This document shows positions 33,722-41,888 of a stretch of 56,400 bases of DNA, in pieces. The position numbers and the translations under genes are program-made. Under the pieces are notes generated by a model. It was not told the origin of the DNA and made no database searches. It saw only the letters and a list, made by a program, of their open reading frames with translations. Numbering within the stretch: the first letter of the stretch is position 1; every line of letters begins with the position of its first letter. Origin of the DNA: Woeseiaceae bacterium (GTDB lineage: Bacteria; Pseudomonadota; Gammaproteobacteria; Steroidobacterales; Woeseiaceae); assembly GCA_011772865.1 (NCBI GenBank), contig WVYQ01000046.1:62419-118818 (forward strand). The letters run 5' to 3'.

Positions 33722-35863
33722 GTGATTAATCGTCGCGACTTCATCCGCCTGGGCGCTGTCAGCAGCCTGGGGCTCGTGATCGGAATTCCTAAACTGGGGC
33801 GCGCGGCCGACGCGGTATCAGAGCTTCACCCGCTGATCCGCATTGGTGAAGACGGTGTTATTACCCTGTATGCCCAGAATCCCGAGATGGGCCAGGGTGT
33901 GAAAACGGCGCTGCCGATGATCATCGCCGAGGAACTCGATGTTGGCTGGGACACGGTACGCGTCGAGCAGGCCGACTGGGATCCGCGCCTCGACAACCAG
34001 TTCTCGGGCGGCAGCCTGAGCATCCGGCTCAATTACGCGGCAATGCGCCAGGCGGGCGCGACGGCGAGGGCGATGCTGCTGGGCGCGGCATCACACAGGT
34101 TGAACGCACCAGCGACAGATCTCGCCACACGCAATGGTTACGTCGTCGATGACGCGACAGGTACACGGCTCGGCTACGGCGAACTCGCCACTAAGGCGGC
34201 ATCCCTGCCGGTGCCGGCGGATCCGCCGCTGAAAAGCGAGGACGACTTCACGCTGGTCGGCACGTCAGTGCCCGATGTCGATCTCGAGCCCATGCTGACG
34301 GGGGCGCAGCAGTACAGCTTCGACCTGCAGCTGCCGGGCATGCTCTATGCCGTCGTCAAACGCTGCCCCCATGGTGATGGCCAGCCGGTCTCGTTCGATG
34401 CGACCGCCGCGAAATCCGTTCCGGGCGTTGTCGACTTTCATATGCTGAAAAACGTCGACCACGGCGGCCGGATCATCCTCCCGAACTGCCCGAACTTCGT
34501 GTCGGGCGTGGCCGTGCTCGCGACAAGCACCTGGGCAGCGCTCGAGGGCGCACGCAAGCTCGAGGTCGAGTGGCAGATGCCGGATGATGGCGACGACATC
34601 GATGAACTGATGCAACAGTTTGAACAGGGCCTCGACGACGAGGCGCTCGAGGTGCGGCGCGACGGTGACGCGGTCGCCGCCGATACCGACATCGATGTCG
34701 TCTACGAGCTGCCTTATCTCGCCCACATACCGATGGAGCCGATGAACTGCACGGCGCGCGTGGACGGGGACGCGGCCGAAGTCTGGGCGCCGACGCAGAA
34801 CCCGCCGATGGCGGCCGAGGCCGTCGCCACGGTGCTGCGTATCCCGCAGGACAATGTCACGATTCACGTGATGCGCTCGGGTGGCGCCTTCGGCCGGCGC
34901 TACTACGCCGACTTCATTACCGACACGGTGCTGCTCGCGAGGCAGTTCCGGCGTCCGGTCAAGGTCGTCTGGCCGCGCGAAGACGATGTTCGCCACGATT
35001 ACTTCCGCCCGGGCAACGTGCAGCGTGTGCGAGCCTCGGTGCGGGACGGGCGCATCAGCGACTGGCACCAGAAGGTCGTGAGTCATCCCCGGGAGATCTA
35101 CCTCGAGCGCGACGGTTCGCCCGCCGAGATCTACAACTTCGAGTTCCCGGCCGGGTTTGTCGCCAACCTGCTGTTCGAGTACGTCGCGGTGCCGGCGCGA
35201 ATCCCGCTCGGGCAATGGCGGGCGACCGAGCACTCGGGCAACGTCTTCGTCGTTTCGAGCGCCATCGATGAACTCGCCCATGCACATGGCATCGACACGC
35301 TGGCGTTATGGCTCGCACTGATCGGCGACGAGCAGTACGTGCAGGTGCGCGAGGACTTCAGGTTCGACGCGTCCCGGCTACGGCGTGTCGTCGAACTCGC
35401 CGCCGGGAAATCGGGCTGGGGCACGCCGTTGCCGGAGGGCAGGGGTCGCGGCATCGCGGCGAGCTACAACCAGGGGGCCTGGGTGGCCGAAGTTGCCGAG
35501 GTCACGGTCGACAACAACAACGTCGTCGTCGACAGGATCACGTGCGCGGTGGACTGCGGTCGCGTCATCAACCCGCAGGGTGCGCGCAACCAGGTCGAAG
35601 GGGGCATCGTCGAGGGGCTGTCGACTGCATTGCACGGCAGGATCACGGTCCGCGACGGCATCGTCCAGGAAAGCAATTTCCACGACTACCGGTTCTGCCG
35701 CATGCGAGAGATCCCGGAGATCGACGTTTACTTCGCCGATAGCGCCGATGCGCCGCGCGGCCTTGGCGAAGGGCCTTTGCCGCCCGTTGCGCCTGCCGTC
35801 ACGAATGCCATCTTTGCGGCGACGGGCAAGCGCGTCCGCGAGCTACCGATACGGTTGAGCTGA
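33722..35863 (+). CDS. Tat-exported molybdopterin-binding large subunit of a xanthine dehydrogenase-family hydroxylase (IorB-like)
   Basis: A 713-residue protein. The N-terminus MINRRDFIRLGAVSSLGLVI is a twin-arginine signal, so it folds with its cofactor before export. Mo-cofactor motifs are NPEMGQGVKTALPMIIAEEL, SGGAFGRRYYADF and the C-terminal LGEGPLPPVAPAVTNAI with the presumed catalytic Glu683. This layout fits isoquinoline-1-oxidoreductase/aldehyde dehydrogenase beta subunits, which hydroxylate N-heterocycles or oxidise aldehydes. The expected [2Fe-2S] small subunit is not encoded next to it. GTG 33722 was chosen: it follows GGGGAG by 7 nt and begins the Tat signal. Confidence 0.9.
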   Translation: MINRRDFIRLGAVSSLGLVIGIPKLGRAADAVSELHPLIRIGEDGVITLYAQNPEMGQGVKTALPMIIAEELDVGWDTVRVEQADWDPRLDNQFSGGSLSIRLNYAAMRQAGATARAMLLGAASHRLNAPATDLATRNGYVVDDATGTRLGYGELATKAASLPVPADPPLKSEDDFTLVGTSVPDVDLEPMLTGAQQYSFDLQLPGMLYAVVKRCPHGDGQPVSFDATAAKSVPGVVDFHMLKNVDHGGRIILPNCPNFVSGVAVLATSTWAALEGARKLEVEWQMPDDGDDIDELMQQFEQGLDDEALEVRRDGDAVAADTDIDVVYELPYLAHIPMEPMNCTARVDGDAAEVWAPTQNPPMAAEAVATVLRIPQDNVTIHVMRSGGAFGRRYYADFITDTVLLARQFRRPVKVVWPREDDVRHDYFRPGNVQRVRASVRDGRISDWHQKVVSHPREIYLERDGSPAEIYNFEFPAGFVANLLFEYVAVPARIPLGQWRATEHSGNVFVVSSAIDELAHAHGIDTLALWLALIGDEQYVQVREDFRFDASRLRRVVELAAGKSGWGTPLPEGRGRGIAASYNQGAWVAEVAEVTVDNNNVVVDRITCAVDCGRVINPQGARNQVEGGIVEGLSTALHGRITVRDGIVQESNFHDYRFCRMREIPEIDVYFADSADAPRGLGEGPLPPVAPAVTNAIFAATGKRVRELPIRLS

Positions 35864-35894
35864 TTCTCACCTGGATGGAACAGGTACCGGCGTA

Positions 35895-36545
35895 TCAGCC
35901 GAGCTTTGCCTTGATCGCGGCGACCTCGGCTTCGAGCTGACTGACGCGCTCGGCCAACTCCGCATCGCCGTGCCGTTCGCGGGAACTCTCCGACCGGGTT
36001 TCGCGAGCCTGGCTGGCATGGGCCTCGACATCGACCGGCCCTGAGAACAGGTGCATGTACTCCGAGTCCTTGCGGCCCGGCGTTCGCGGCAGCTTGACGA
36101 CAAGTGGATCCGGCTCGCGTTCGACCAGGCCCGCAAGGACCTGGACTACATCGGCGTTGTCGTCGAAGCTGTACAGGCGACCGCTACGCGAGCGGAGTTC
36201 GCCCGGTGTTTGCGGCCCGCGCAGCAATAGCAGGCAGACGACGGCAAGTTCGGCGTCACTGAACTGCAGGTTGCTGTAGCGCGTGTTGCAGAACCGCTGC
36301 ACGTATTTCTCGACGCGGCTCTTGAAATTTTCGTCGGTCCGCACGAGGTGCTTTGCCTCGAGTTCGCGAATGGCGTGCTGCACCTCGCCCTGCGTCAGCG
36401 ACATGACGGGATTGCGCGATGACTTCTGGTTGCAGGCGTTCGTCAGGGCGTTCAGCGTCAGCGGATACTGATCGGGTGTGACGACGGATTTTTCGATGAG
36501 GCAGCCGATAACCCGGGCCTCTATGTCGTTGAGTTGGGTGAGCAA
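35895..36545 (-). CDS. yceH: YceH-family (DUF480) protein
   Basis: A 216-residue protein with two winged-helix-like domains and a C-terminal coiled coil (ELAERVSQLEAEVAAIKAKL). DIEARVIGCLIEKSVVTPDQ, YPLTLNALTNACNQKSSRNP and LLLLRGPQTPGELRSRSGRL are the family signatures. The start is a TTG at 36545 with GGAG 7 nt upstream; this gives MLTQLNDIEARV, the usual N-terminus of the family, while the longer in-frame stretch upstream has no such character. The function is unknown. It is divergent from the small zinc-ribbon gene and convergent with the hydroxylase gene. Confidence 0.9.
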   Translation of the reverse strand: MLTQLNDIEARVIGCLIEKSVVTPDQYPLTLNALTNACNQKSSRNPVMSLTQGEVQHAIRELEAKHLVRTDENFKSRVEKYVQRFCNTRYSNLQFSDAELAVVCLLLLRGPQTPGELRSRSGRLYSFDDNADVVQVLAGLVEREPDPLVVKLPRTPGRKDSEYMHLFSGPVDVEAHASQARETRSESSRERHGDAELAERVSQLEAEVAAIKAKLG

Positions 36546-36643
36546 GACCAAATCTCCGCAGGCGACGATGTAAGATGACGCAATTCTAGCCGATGGCGAA
36601 GAACCCCATGACCAATTCCGCGAACCCGACAGCCTGAGATACG

Positions 36644-36979
36644 ATGATTTGTCCCAAATGCCGGAGCGACATGGAAGCCTTCGTCTACGAGGGCGTCGAG
36701 GTCGATCGCTGCAAGTCGTGCCAGGGCATCTGGTTTGACGCAGGAGAAAGTGATTGGCTGCGACATGAGGAGGCGGCGGCAGCCATCGATACCGGCGATC
36801 CTTCAACGGGCGTGCAAACGAACATGATCGACCGCTACCGATGTCCGCGCTGCGATGGCGGTATGTTGCGCAGGGTCGACCCGAAGCAACTACACATCCA
36901 GTACGAGGAATGCACTTCCTGCAGGGGCTCGTTCTTCGATGCGGGTGAGTTCGCGCAACTAATGCGGCTGCGCAGCTAA
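36644..36979 (+). CDS. Free-standing TFIIB-type zinc-ribbon protein
   Basis: A 111-residue protein with two ribbons: MICPKCRSDM...CKSCQGIWFDAGE and RCPRCDGGM...CTSCRGSFFDAGE, eight cysteines in four CxxC pairs. It is a direct paralog of the C-terminal part of the MFS fusion at 26470, with the same spacing, including VEVDRC and IWFDAGE. Function is unknown; DNA, RNA or protein binding through zinc is possible. Divergent from yceH, 98 bp apart. Confidence 0.88.
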   Translation: MICPKCRSDMEAFVYEGVEVDRCKSCQGIWFDAGESDWLRHEEAAAAIDTGDPSTGVQTNMIDRYRCPRCDGGMLRRVDPKQLHIQYEECTSCRGSFFDAGEFAQLMRLRS

Positions 36980-37066
36980 TATCCGCGGGCCAGACTCCCC
37001 TGATGCAGTTTTCGCCGCTGCACCGCGCGGCTTCGTCGGGCTCGCAATAGCGACGAGCGGGCGAAG

Positions 37067-38761
37067 TTACCGACCAAATTTTTCGCCAAAAAAGTCGCCT
37101 TCGTTCCAGGTCGGACGGGCATCATCATTGGCGATCGCGAAGCCGATTCGGACATTCGCGCGGGCAAATCGTTCTGCCGAGGGCCAGTCGATCGGCCGTG
37201 TGAGGTCGTCGCTCGGCTGATGGTAGTGGGTCTGCAGGAAATCGCGCCACACGGGCTGGCCGTCAATGTCGGGGTCGGACGACGTAAATCCGGGCACGAG
37301 GAAAACGGCAGGGACGCCCTGTTTGACGAAGGAATACTGGTCGCTGCGAATGAAGATGACTTCTTCGGGCATCGGGTCCGGCGTAAGGTCAAAATCCTCC
37401 GCGGCAATCGCCTCGCTGATCACGCCCTCGAGGGATGAATGTTCGGCGCCAAACGCGATGATGTCGGCGAGCGGAAACAGGAATAACGGCATATCGAGAT
37501 TGACGTTCGCCACGATCGCGTCGCCGGGCAGGGTCGGATAGTGGGCGTAGTAGTCGGATCCGACCAGTCCGCGTTCTTCGCCTGTGAGTGCGATGAAAAC
37601 GATCGAACGCCTGGGCGGCTCGGGCATCGCAGCGAACGCACGCGCCGTCTCGATGAGCTGCGAAGAGCCCATCGCGTTGTCGTACATGCCGTTGTAAATC
37701 GTGTCGCCGTCAACCGGCACGCCCAAACCGACATGGTCGAGGTGCGCGGTATAGATAACGTACTCGTCGGCGAGTTCGGGATCGCTGCCACGAAGAATGC
37801 CGATAACATTCGGGCTGGTGATCGACTCATGGTTCGTCTTTCTCGCGAGCGTGACTTCAACACCGAGTGGCGTCGACATCGGCGTTCCAGCATCGGCGGC
37901 GTCGAGTGCGTCCTCGAACGTAATAGGCGAACGACTGAACAGCTGTTCGGCCGGCGGCACGTTGATCAGCGCGCCGCCCTCGAGTTCGGGGAAATAGTTG
38001 GCCACATCACCCGACAGGTTGATCCACGACATGCCCGGGCGAACGCCCGCATTCTCCGATACCCGTTTCCACGTATAGCGTTTCTGGTCGGTTCGTGACC
38101 GCAGCCCGATAAAGCCGATGGCGCCGCGACGCACGGCTTCTTCTGCTTTCGTCAGCCCCGACGAGTAGTACGCGCGCTCATTGTGCGGGAAAGAATCCGG
38201 CGCGCCGCCGAAGACAGCGATAATTTTCCCTGCGACGTCGATGCCGTCGTAATCCGAATAGTTCATGTCGGGCGCATGCACGCCGAAACCGGCAAACACC
38301 ACCTCCGCGGTGACTGCCGTCTCCGGCCGGACGACATCGCCGGCCATGACGAAATCTTCCTGCCAACGCTGCGCCATCTGCTCTCCGTCGCGGTGGAACA
38401 CGACTTTTGCCGAGTCCACGTCTATCCGCTGCGCGAGCATCGGTACCGCCTGGAACCAGGTGCCATCTTCACCGCCGGCCTCGAGCCCGATTTCCTCGAA
38501 CTGTCGGGCGACATAGGCCGCCGCCTCGTCGTACTCGGGCGTGCCTGTCATCCGTCCTTGCATGTCGTCACCGGCAAGAAAGACAAGATGAGACTCGATT
38601 CGGTCCCGGCTTATTGCCGCCAGGCCCAGGTCAAGCGCGGTGTCTGCCGCGGACTCCGGCGGTTGCGGTGCGGCCGTGTCGGCCACGTCTTCGGATTTGC
38701 CACACGCGGTCAGCACCAGGCCGGCCGCCACGACAGCCAGGAATCTGGTCGGTCTGGTCAT
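37067..38761 (-). CDS. M28-family metallopeptidase lipoprotein
   Basis: A 564-residue lipoprotein (lipobox LVLTAC, Cys20). A protease-associated (PA)-like insert (VVFAGFGVHAPDMNYSDYDG and GAIGFIGLRSR) is followed by the M28 zinc peptidase core: IYTAHLDHVGLG (His, Asp), YDNAMGSSQ (bridging Asp), LTGEERGLVGS (base Glu and ligand Glu), VNLDMP (Asp) and HYHQPSDD (His). All five expected zinc ligands are visible, so it is probably active as an aminopeptidase in the periplasm or outer membrane. ATG 38761 yields the lipoprotein signal; longer starts do not. Confidence 0.92.
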   Translation of the reverse strand: MTRPTRFLAVVAAGLVLTACGKSEDVADTAAPQPPESAADTALDLGLAAISRDRIESHLVFLAGDDMQGRMTGTPEYDEAAAYVARQFEEIGLEAGGEDGTWFQAVPMLAQRIDVDSAKVVFHRDGEQMAQRWQEDFVMAGDVVRPETAVTAEVVFAGFGVHAPDMNYSDYDGIDVAGKIIAVFGGAPDSFPHNERAYYSSGLTKAEEAVRRGAIGFIGLRSRTDQKRYTWKRVSENAGVRPGMSWINLSGDVANYFPELEGGALINVPPAEQLFSRSPITFEDALDAADAGTPMSTPLGVEVTLARKTNHESITSPNVIGILRGSDPELADEYVIYTAHLDHVGLGVPVDGDTIYNGMYDNAMGSSQLIETARAFAAMPEPPRRSIVFIALTGEERGLVGSDYYAHYPTLPGDAIVANVNLDMPLFLFPLADIIAFGAEHSSLEGVISEAIAAEDFDLTPDPMPEEVIFIRSDQYSFVKQGVPAVFLVPGFTSSDPDIDGQPVWRDFLQTHYHQPSDDLTRPIDWPSAERFARANVRIGFAIANDDARPTWNEGDFFGEKFGR

Positions 38762-38849
38762 GATTGGTCTGCAGTGATGTCGGGGCCGAGCATCATACCA
38801 GCCCATCGCACAATAGTGTCGTCGCGGTCTGAAGATAAAACCGGCGACG

Positions 38850-39656
38850 CTATTTCAGGTCACTGCGAGCGGCCTTGATCAGGTCGTAGGCCGAGTTGAT
38901 CTCGCGCGAGCGTTCCTCGGCGACGGCGCGCATGCTCTCCGGCAGACCGCGGGCGGCCAGCTTGTCGGGGTGGTTCTGGCTGATGAGCTTGCGGTAGGCG
39001 CGCTTGATCTCGGCCGCGCTGTTATCCGGCGTTACCCCGAGTGCGGCGTAGGCATCGGCCAGCCGGTCCTTTGGCGGCGGCGCGCCGGCCGCTGACGGGC
39101 CGCCGGTTGCGGCGCGCAGCAGCGCCTCGAGCCGCGACACGTCGACCTCGTGCAGGCCCAGCCGGCGTGCGACGCGCACCATCATCGTGTGCTCGGCCGG
39201 GTCGATACGCCCGTCGGCCGCCACGGCCATGATCTGCAGCTGCAAAAAGAGCTGCACGAGCGGGCCGCGACGGTGGCTTAATCGTGCGAAGTCGTCGACG
39301 GCGGCGTCGAGATTGAAATCGGCTTGCTTGCCTCGGGTGAAGGCGGCTTTAGCCTGCTCGCGCTGCTCGCTGTCGAGGTTCAACATCTCGAAAGCGCGTT
39401 CCACGGCCTTGATCTCGTCGCGGGTAACAACATTGTCGGCCTTGCACAGCGCACCCATGACGCTAAAGGTCGAGTCGATGAGCTGCGACTGCGCGACACG
39501 CAAACCACCAACGATCGACTGCCTGAGCGCAATGCCGGCACCGTAGCCGATAAGGCCGCCAATGATCGCGCCCGGCAGCGAACCGAAAAGCGCGCCGATG
39601 ATGGCGCCGATGAGGATCAGGAACATAAGGTGAATAGTAGGGTGGTGCCGAGCCAT
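38850..39656 (-). CDS. djlA: Co-chaperone DjlA (TerB-DnaJ membrane protein)
   Basis: A 268-residue protein with a Gly-rich N-terminal TM helix (MFLILIGAIIGALFGSLPGA), a TerB-like helical domain (MGALCKADNVVTRDEIKAVE and MAVAADGRIDPAEHTMMVRV) and a C-terminal J domain with YAALGVTPDNSAAEIKRAYR and HPD at 229-231. DjlA stimulates DnaK through the J domain from an inner-membrane anchor; here the TM is followed by GYGAGIALRQ. ATG 39656 (or 39626) fits the known start; a TTG upstream would add a Cys-containing extension not typical of the family. Confidence 0.92.
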   Translation of the reverse strand: MARHHPTIHLMFLILIGAIIGALFGSLPGAIIGGLIGYGAGIALRQSIVGGLRVAQSQLIDSTFSVMGALCKADNVVTRDEIKAVERAFEMLNLDSEQREQAKAAFTRGKQADFNLDAAVDDFARLSHRRGPLVQLFLQLQIMAVAADGRIDPAEHTMMVRVARRLGLHEVDVSRLEALLRAATGGPSAAGAPPPKDRLADAYAALGVTPDNSAAEIKRAYRKLISQNHPDKLAARGLPESMRAVAEERSREINSAYDLIKAARSDLK

Positions 39657-39862
39657 TTGGAACAGCACCTGCCAGAGACGCCCGGCGGCAGTTTGGAGCT
39701 CTCCGTTACAACGGCGGCACCTGGGTGGAGTCAAAAAGCGCTACTGCAACTAAATGCAAGGCTTTGCCACAATGGCCGCATGTGCGGTGCTGCCGTTTGC
39801 TATAAACTGGTAGCTTGGGTGCCACGCAAACGTTCGTTCCTCAATGAGCGGTGTACCGCGAT

Positions 39863-41692
39863 ATGTCTACGCAGACGATTACGCCGGATGCACACGGAAT
39901 CGCCGTCGTCGCCTTGATCGTGACGGCGCTGATCCTGTTTACGCGCGACAGGCTGCCGCTGGAATCCTCGAGTCTCGCCGTAATTGTCCTGCTGCTTGTC
40001 GGATTTCATTTCTTTACTTACGACGTAGACGGAGTACCGGTCGACCCGGCACAGTTCCTGCTCGGCTTCGGCAATGAGGCATTGGTCGCGATTTGCTCGC
40101 TGATCGTGATTGGTAAAGCCCTCGAGACCACGGGCGCACTGCAGCCGGTGGCCGTATTTGCAGCCTGGCTGTGGTCGAAACGGCCAAAAGCAGCGCTGCT
40201 GCTCATGCTGGTCGCCGTGTTTGTTATGAGTGCGTTCGTTAACGACACGCCAATCGTCGTACTGATGATTCCGATTCTCGTCGGTATCGCTTTGCGAGCC
40301 AAGCTTTCGGTATCAGGTTTCATGTTGCCGATGGGGCTCGCAACCATTATTGGCGGTATGACGACAACCATCGGTACTTCGACGAACCTGCTGGTCGTCG
40401 GGATTACGCGAGATCTTGGCATCGCCGATATCGCAATGTTCGACATCACGCTCCCGGCAGTAATAGTGGGCGCGGTCGGGCTGCTTTATATATGGCTGGT
40501 TGTGCCGCGCTTACTGCCGGATCGGGCCATGCCGATGATTGATACCCAGCCGCGCCTGTTCGATGCCCAGCTCACCATTCGCGAGGATGGATTTGCCGTG
40601 GGCAAGACCTTGAAGGAAGTGTTGGACAAAACGCAACGCGAAATGCGCGTTGACCAAATTCGGCGAGGTGAAACCTTGCTGCTGGCGAAAATGCCTTCGG
40701 TCGTACTACAGGCCGGCGATCGTCTGTGCGTCAAAGACACGCCGAAGAATCTGAAACACTTCGAGACGGAAATCGGGGCCACACTTTTCGACTCTGCGGA
40801 TGAGCCGGGTTCAGAATTGCCGAAAGAGAGCGAGCAGCAGCTGGCCGAAATCGTCATCACCGCCGGCTCGCCCCTGCATCGTCGGAGAATGTCGGACGAT
40901 GCCCTGGGTTCTTCTCTGGGTTTGATTCTGCTGGCGGTGCATAGGGCGAGATTGCCGCGCCAGCGCACGGCGCCGGTTCCGGGTTCGGTACGCCTGCGTG
41001 CCGGTGACGTTGTGTTGGTGCAGGGCACGCACAAGGCACTGGATGCCCTGAAATCCGATCGCAAGATGCTGGTTGTTGATGGCACGACCGACCTTCCCAG
41101 GCGACATCGTGCCAAGCGGGCGCTATTCGTGCTGGCGCTGGTGATCGGGACTGCAGCGACCGGCCTGCTGCCGATTTCGGTCTCGGCGTTTATCGGCGTG
41201 GGCCTGATGATCGTTTCCGGATGCCTTGACTGGCGTGACGTCGGTCGATCTCTCCCGGTCGCCATTATCCTGCTGATCGTCGCGAGCCTGGCAATGGGCA
41301 AGGCGCTGATTGTGACCGGCATGGCGGAATATCTCGCGGCTGGTTTTGTCAACGCTGCGCAAGGCTTGCCGATACCGGCAATTTTGAGTGCATTCATCCT
41401 TATCATGGCAGTGCTGACCAACATCGTATCCAACAATGCAGCAGCTGTTATCGGCACTCCGATCGCAATTGCAGCCGCGCAACAATTGCAGGTCGATCCA
41501 CTGCCGTTTGTCCTCGCGGTTCTATTTGGCGCGAACATGAGTTTTGCCACGCCTTTTGGCTACCAGACAAACCTGTTGATCCTGAGCACGGGCGGTTATC
41601 GTTTTGCCGACTTTCTCAAGGCGGGCGTGCCGTTAATTCTGATTTTGTGGGCTGGCTTCTCTATCGTACTACCGGTGGTGTACGGTCTTTAG
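39863..41692 (+). CDS. SLC13/DASS-family permease with two TrkA-C domains
   Basis: A 609-residue transporter. It has about 11 TM helices split by a cytosolic insert of some 200 residues holding two RCK_C/TrkA-C domains (FAVGKTLKEVLDKTQREMRV ... AGDRLCVKD; AGSPLHRRRMSDDALGSSLG ... AGDVVLVQG). Substrate and Na+ loops show SAFVNDTPIVVLMIPI, IGTSTNLLVVG, LTNIVSNNAAAVIGTPIA and GYQTNLLI, as in SLC13-type sulfate, dicarboxylate or citrate carriers. The TrkA-C domains suggest control by a small ligand. ATG 39863 starts at STQTITPD; an alternative GTG lies 12 nt earlier. Confidence 0.92.
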   Translation: MSTQTITPDAHGIAVVALIVTALILFTRDRLPLESSSLAVIVLLLVGFHFFTYDVDGVPVDPAQFLLGFGNEALVAICSLIVIGKALETTGALQPVAVFAAWLWSKRPKAALLLMLVAVFVMSAFVNDTPIVVLMIPILVGIALRAKLSVSGFMLPMGLATIIGGMTTTIGTSTNLLVVGITRDLGIADIAMFDITLPAVIVGAVGLLYIWLVVPRLLPDRAMPMIDTQPRLFDAQLTIREDGFAVGKTLKEVLDKTQREMRVDQIRRGETLLLAKMPSVVLQAGDRLCVKDTPKNLKHFETEIGATLFDSADEPGSELPKESEQQLAEIVITAGSPLHRRRMSDDALGSSLGLILLAVHRARLPRQRTAPVPGSVRLRAGDVVLVQGTHKALDALKSDRKMLVVDGTTDLPRRHRAKRALFVLALVIGTAATGLLPISVSAFIGVGLMIVSGCLDWRDVGRSLPVAIILLIVASLAMGKALIVTGMAEYLAAGFVNAAQGLPIPAILSAFILIMAVLTNIVSNNAAAVIGTPIAIAAAQQLQVDPLPFVLAVLFGANMSFATPFGYQTNLLILSTGGYRFADFLKAGVPLILILWAGFSIVLPVVYGL

Positions 41693-41888
41693 TCACCATA
41701 TTCGTTATGTCTGACAGGTGCCCCGAAGAGCTGCGTGTCGGCGATTGATTCGAGGCCCGCTCGGTCGACAGACACAGGGGATGGCGTCACTGAAGTGTAG
41801 TCCGCAGTACAGGAAATTCTATCGCGACACGGTAACCTGCTGCTTCTGCGCCGTGTCACGCGCAGAGTCTTCGACGTGGTTGGGGCGG
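41693..41888. other. Convergent intergenic region
   Basis: About 196 bp between the convergent permease and TonB receptor genes. I see no gene, no clear hairpin with U-run, and no repeat. Confidence 0.4.

Noticed and set aside
39657-39734. Upstream TTG start giving a Cys-containing extension of DjlA
   Set aside because: Known DjlA proteins begin close to the TM helix; no ribosome-binding site at the TTG.
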